Positions 60,209-64,000 of a stretch of DNA of 64,000 nt are shown one piece after another. Both the position numbers and the translations under genes were made by a program. Position 1 is the stretch's first letter; every line of letters starts with the position of its first letter. The stretch is taken from assembly GCF_015999545.1 (NCBI RefSeq), contig NZ_CP065546.1, positions 2,285,501 through 2,349,500 of the forward strand, written 5' to 3'. Below the pieces are notes generated by a model. That model was not told the DNA's origin and did no database searches. It saw only the letters and a list, made by a program, of their open reading frames with translations. The DNA comes from Lysinibacillus sp. JNUCC-52 (GTDB lineage Bacteria > Bacillota > Bacilli > Bacillales_A > Planococcaceae).

Positions 60209-60958
60209 TTATAAATATTGTTCCCGCCATTGTAGCTGCTCTTTTTCTGTCAGTTGCTGTTCTAGTTTTTCATCCCATCGGTTTAATAATGTATTCCACA
60301 CTCGGGCATAGACAATATTTTGCTCCTTATTATAAAGAATGAATTCTAGACAGGGAATATCATTAATTTGTTTTGCATCTGCAGTAACAATTGTTGCCAC
60401 GATTTTTTGGGAGCTCGCTTCTTCTTCCTCGTCCTGCTGTAAAGCTTCAAGCATCATTTCCTCTTCAAAATGCTCTTGCTGCTCTGCCTCTTTATCGACA
60501 TAACGATACGGCTCAGGCAACTCATCGAACTCCTCTAAATCTTCTTCTACGGCAGGGAGAATGGCTTGGTGGCATGGACTAAATAAGAGCGTGGCCGTTT
60601 CGACCTCAAGCTCTTCCTCGAAAATGCCATGCGCCAGTTGTTGCTCTCCTTTAGAGGTTAGTCTATAGAAACCATCCGTTTGTTCGATAAGTCGCACGCG
60701 AGACATTAATGAAACTAAATCCTCAATAAACAGTGGATCTACTAATAATAGCTCACTCAATTCCTGGACATTTTGAAAATTCGCTTCCTGCATGCTAATT
60801 AATAGCATTTGCATCAAGACATCCATCGTTGAGCGACGAATCGGCTCATAAGTCACTTCGATTGTACGAATCGGAATACACCATTCAGTTGAATTCATGA
60901 TTTTCACATGACGATTTTGCTGTAACTCTCTCATTAAACGTTGTTGTAATTTTAACAC
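60209..60958 (-). CDS. Protein of unknown function cotranscribed with an SF1 helicase
   Basis: 249 residues with a GTG start one base after the helicase stop, so translation is probably coupled. The N-terminal half (about 40-110) looks like a helical winged-helix module (LISMQEANFQNVQELSELLL, then VSLMSRVRLIEQTDGFYRLT). A strongly acidic middle (about 130-180, EEDLEEFDELPEP and EEEMMLEALQQDEEEE) follows, and the C-terminal 60 residues are a small alpha/beta unit. I do not recognise the family. Its neighbour suggests a partner or regulator of the helicase. Confidence 0.7.
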   Translation of the reverse strand: MLKLQQRLMRELQQNRHVKIMNSTEWCIPIRTIEVTYEPIRRSTMDVLMQMLLISMQEANFQNVQELSELLLVDPLFIEDLVSLMSRVRLIEQTDGFYRLTSKGEQQLAHGIFEEELEVETATLLFSPCHQAILPAVEEDLEEFDELPEPYRYVDKEAEQQEHFEEEMMLEALQQDEEEEASSQKIVATIVTADAKQINDIPCLEFILYNKEQNIVYARVWNTLLNRWDEKLEQQLTEKEQLQWREQYL

Positions 60959-60959
60959 C

Positions 60960-63900
60960 CTACATCACCTGTCCTTCATGGTTACGTAAACCGTTGTAGG
61001 ATTTCACTGTCGTTAAAAGGTTGCTGTACATGTCACGTGTATCCTGGTGTTTAGCTCGTTTTGCAAACATCTCTGCACTGCCAACAAGCATTAACAATTC
61101 ACGCGCACGAGATAACGCAACATTTAACCTGCGATAATCTTTCGCAAAGCCTATGTCCCCTCCCTTTGGTGTATTACGTACCATACTAACTAATATGACA
61201 TCCATCTCCATCCCCTGGAACTTATCGACTGTTCCTGTTCTAAACTGCAGATGGGGTAGCTGTAATTCCTGTTGAAGTAGACGATTAATTTTCTTCACTT
61301 GCTCACCATAGAAGCTAATAACGCCTACACTTTTTTGTACATTCTGTGGTATGCGCCCTGCCTTTTTCGCTTCCATAACAGAGGCGTTTAAATCTGTTAA
61401 AATTCGGCGAATAGTTTGTAATTCTCCCTCATTATAACGACTTGTACCACCTTTCACCTGTTCCTCTAAAAATGGTTTTTCAGTTGGCATATCAATCCAT
61501 AATAAATGGTCATCTCGATTAACGAATTGTCCCTCTAAGCCGTGGTCACGTGCTGCATCAGAGTCAGGTAAACCGCATTGCAAACCGTTCTCTTCCTTAG
61601 CGTAAAACGGTGTAATACTGTGCATGATTTTTTCATGCATACGGTACTGCAATGCAAGCATTTGCTTATGTGTTGACGGTAGGTTATTAAATAAGCGCTC
61701 GAATAACGATTCACGCAGCAAGCTTTTTAACTCTTGCGCGCCATCAAAGTTTGGATTTTCTTCTAACATCCCCTTCAATGTTTCCTCCAGCGTATCATCA
61801 CCAAGAAGTGGAGGTAGCTGATGATGGTCACCAACTAAAATAACTTTCTTGCCCTTTAGCATTGGTAATAAAAGCTCTGGAGGTGTCGCCTTAGATACTT
61901 CATCGATAATAACTACATCAAAGGTCGGATAGTTTTCCATAAATTCCTTACTTGCAGAAGCAACACATGTTGTTCCGATCACATTGGCATGACGCACATA
62001 TAATTTGCGAATTTCGTCTAAATCATATTCGGTTGCGTTTTGTAGCTTATCACGCCATTGCTCTTGTAATTTTTTTCGTAGAGGTAGCTGCTGTTCTTTA
62101 CGATGTAGCTCTTCTAAGCTTTCATTTGTCACTTGAATAGCATCCTTTACTTCCTCATATGTGCGCTCTGGCGTAGATTGTAACAATGCTGTTAACGCAG
62201 TAAGTTGTTTTTCCTTTTTTAGTCCTTCTACATTTATAGACTTAATTTTTTCTTCTAATTGCACTAGCTGTTCTTCCACCTCATGTAAGCTAGCCTGTGC
62301 TGTTTGTTGTGCCGCTTTCTTAGGTGCAAGCTGTGTATTAGCTTGCTCAACGGACTGCAACTGTTGGCGTGCTATTTGTAGAGCGGATTGTGTAGTAGAT
62401 ACTAGCATTTTTAGCTGCTCCACTGATTCCTCTGGCATCACATCAGCTTTGAATGTATCAGCGAGTTGCTGTAGACGTTCGGTATGTGTAATAAATGGCT
62501 GTAATTGCCGCTGTAAACTTTGAACATCGAAGCTTGTAATAGCACATTCTTGATGTATTAAACTACTAATGTTTTTACGTAGTGACTCAAATTCACGATC
62601 TTTATGGTCCTGTTGTTGTCGAAGCGCCATACCTTTTTGCCAAACAAAATCACGCCGCATATAGAGCCCTAGTAAATAGCTCTCCAATTGTTCATTCGTT
62701 GGTGTTTGCCCTTCTTGAAACGACTCATTTAGCTGCGCAAATACACCTGTTAAATTTTGTAGCGAGAACGACTGTACTGGCTGTTGACGACTTTTAGCTA
62801 ACGCTCGCTCTTTCTCCTCTGACGATAACAGTGCTTCAAGCTTTGCAATTGCTTTTTGTAATCGGGAATTAATTGTTGCCCATGCTTCTAAATCTTTCGC
62901 ATCTTCTAAATGCTCTAATCGTCCAATTTGTTGAGCTAGTATGTGCGTCGGACGGATGTGATAATGCTGTAAAAAGCGTTGAATACGTTCAAAAGACGTT
63001 AACGTACCAATATATTGTTGGCCTTCCTTCATTAAAAGCAAGCGCTTATTTTCTTGTTCATATTTTAATTGAATATCTTGATACTGTGATGTCAGCTCTT
63101 GCTTTTCTGCAAGTAATTCTTTATATTGAATAGCCGCTTGCCACTGTTCTATATTATGGGTGCTGTCTTGAATCGTTTGTTGAAGCTGTTCAAGCGAATC
63201 ATATTCAGATAAAATTTGTTCATGCGATTGTATAGCGGACTCTAATTGTGCTAGCTGTTTTTCAAAATGCTCTTTTTGCTCTTCACTAGATTCTTTTTCT
63301 GCTTTTGCCGTTTTCAAATCCTTTTTTAGCGATTGAATCTCTTTTTGTAAAATGGGTTCATCAATTACGGCCTGCTCCTTAGCAGCTATTTCCTTTGTTA
63401 ACTCCTCAAGCCATGTTTCCAGCTTTTGTTTCTCATCCACTGCTTTTACAATACTTACTTGTAGCTCTTGCTCACGCTCAGCAAATGCAATAATTTCTTC
63501 TTCAACAGCAGCTAATGTTTGCTCACGCCAATGTAGGGCAACATTTTCCTCAATGAATTTTTTACCCTCTTCTTCAATACTTTCTGTACGGCCATAGCGC
63601 AAAATTCGTATTTCTTGATTGGAGAGAAGCCTGCCCAATGCATTATCAACAGCTAAGTTTGACTGTGATGCAACGAGTGTTTTCAAGCCTGCCTTAACAT
63701 TTTGCTGACAAATTTCTGAAATTACCGTTGTTTTTCCTGTCCCTGGAGGTCCTTGAATCACATACAAATCTTCAACAGATAGGGCACCGATTACCGCTTT
63801 CCGTTGATATTCATTTAAATTATTATGAAACGCAATATCATCGCGCAGCTTGGCCGTGCGGACGGTTGGGCGTTTCTCAAATAATATCGTCTCTAAGCTA

Positions 63901-64000
63901 GCATTCACTGCTTCGCCCTTTTCTAGCTTCGTAAAGCCATTGCGCAAGCGTCGTATTTGGCTTAGTGTTGCAAAATTACTAAAGCTCGCTTGCTTTGAGC
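60960..64000 (-). CDS. Large SF1 helicase/ATPase (UPF1/DNA2-like) with coiled-coil insertion, 5' end outside the window
   Basis: More than 1010 codons are open to the right edge; an internal TTG at 63947 is not the true start because the frame continues upstream without a stop. Walker A GPPGTGKTTV (motif I), Walker B VVIIDEVSKATP (motif II), GDHHQLPPL (motif III), ALQYRMHEKI (motif IV region), GTVDKFQGMEMDVI (motif V) and RRLNVALSRARELLML (motif VI) are all present, so it is an active AAA_11/AAA_12 helicase. Between motifs I and II lies a Glu/Gln-rich coiled-coil insertion of over 500 residues. DNA or RNA substrate is unknown; a role in repair or RNA turnover is plausible. Confidence 0.88.
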   Translation of the reverse strand, partial: SKQASFSNFATLSQIRRLRNGFTKLEKGEAVNASLETILFEKRPTVRTAKLRDDIAFHNNLNEYQRKAVIGALSVEDLYVIQGPPGTGKTTVISEICQQNVKAGLKTLVASQSNLAVDNALGRLLSNQEIRILRYGRTESIEEEGKKFIEENVALHWREQTLAAVEEEIIAFAEREQELQVSIVKAVDEKQKLETWLEELTKEIAAKEQAVIDEPILQKEIQSLKKDLKTAKAEKESSEEQKEHFEKQLAQLESAIQSHEQILSEYDSLEQLQQTIQDSTHNIEQWQAAIQYKELLAEKQELTSQYQDIQLKYEQENKRLLLMKEGQQYIGTLTSFERIQRFLQHYHIRPTHILAQQIGRLEHLEDAKDLEAWATINSRLQKAIAKLEALLSSEEKERALAKSRQQPVQSFSLQNLTGVFAQLNESFQEGQTPTNEQLESYLLGLYMRRDFVWQKGMALRQQQDHKDREFESLRKNISSLIHQECAITSFDVQSLQRQLQPFITHTERLQQLADTFKADVMPEESVEQLKMLVSTTQSALQIARQQLQSVEQANTQLAPKKAAQQTAQASLHEVEEQLVQLEEKIKSINVEGLKKEKQLTALTALLQSTPERTYEEVKDAIQVTNESLEELHRKEQQLPLRKKLQEQWRDKLQNATEYDLDEIRKLYVRHANVIGTTCVASASKEFMENYPTFDVVIIDEVSKATPPELLLPMLKGKKVILVGDHHQLPPLLGDDTLEETLKGMLEENPNFDGAQELKSLLRESLFERLFNNLPSTHKQMLALQYRMHEKIMHSITPFYAKEENGLQCGLPDSDAARDHGLEGQFVNRDDHLLWIDMPTEKPFLEEQVKGGTSRYNEGELQTIRRILTDLNASVMEAKKAGRIPQNVQKSVGVISFYGEQVKKINRLLQQELQLPHLQFRTGTVDKFQGMEMDVILVSMVRNTPKGGDIGFAKDYRRLNVALSRARELLMLVGSAEMFAKRAKHQDTRDMYSNLLTTVKSYNGLRNHEGQVM

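Noticed and set aside
59591-60230. Long open frames on both strands across the 21-bp tandem repeat (heptad peptides)
   Set aside because: They arise because the unit length is a multiple of three. They lack ribosome binding sites, and changes in unit length break the frames; treated as repeat DNA, not genes.

Overview
The window reads as the chromosome of a low-GC Gram-positive rod of the Bacillaceae/Caryophanaceae, most like Lysinibacillus. The reasons are AT-rich intergenic DNA, AGGAGG-type ribosome binding sites with many GTG/TTG starts, a yngEFGHIJ-type operon, MtnE/MtnU of the Bacillus type, and dense rho-independent hairpins. Species is inferred from gene content. I saw no rRNA, tRNA, CRISPR, intact transposase or phage gene.

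Layout. (1) 1-10738, minus strand: one long catabolic operon. It runs from an oligopeptide-type ABC transporter through two sugar-isomerase-like TIM barrels, a Gfo/Idh/MocA oxidoreductase, a ROK regulator and an asparaginase-II-family hydrolase to a BadF-type sugar kinase cut by the window edge. (2) 11223-17407: omega-amino-acid (probably beta-alanine) degradation, with a permease, a methylmalonate-semialdehyde dehydrogenase and a class III aminotransferase, opposite a PucR regulator. (3) 17575-21751: methionine-salvage genes mtnU and mtnE, separated by four small or secreted-protein genes. (4) 21810-24353: methionine ABC transporter metNPQ with a clear promoter. (5) 24601-30433: kbl, a P-loop protein, a YczE-type membrane protein, a YbaK deacylase, a degenerate SprA-family protein and a VanZ protein. 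(6) 30560-39180: a leucine/branched acyl-CoA degradation operon (yngJ-I-HA-HB-G-F-E order) behind a TetR regulator with a palindromic operator. (7) 39581-54514, minus strand: a 15-gene locus encoding a complete non-phosphorylating L-fucose pathway, a sugar ABC transporter, a GHL6-type glycosidase, a leucyl aminopeptidase, CutC, a ROK sugar kinase and a second asparaginase-II paralogue. A divergent LacI repressor lies at 55105. (8) 56161-64000: a membrane protein, topoisomerase III, a 36-residue membrane peptide, a 26-copy 21-bp tandem repeat, and a two-gene unit with a large SF1 helicase.

The most interesting theme is that the two asparaginase-II paralogues align without gaps through their active-site region. 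Each sits inside a sugar-uptake and sugar-catabolism operon with a sugar kinase. I propose that both loci degrade glycosyl-asparagine or glycopeptide stubs, for example fucosyl-GlcNAc-Asn in region 7. This is inference. A second theme is a dispersed repeat family (17419, 27180, 39481, 56179, 59086) whose copies lie at or over gene 3' ends and in two cases supply C-terminal codons or a stop codon.
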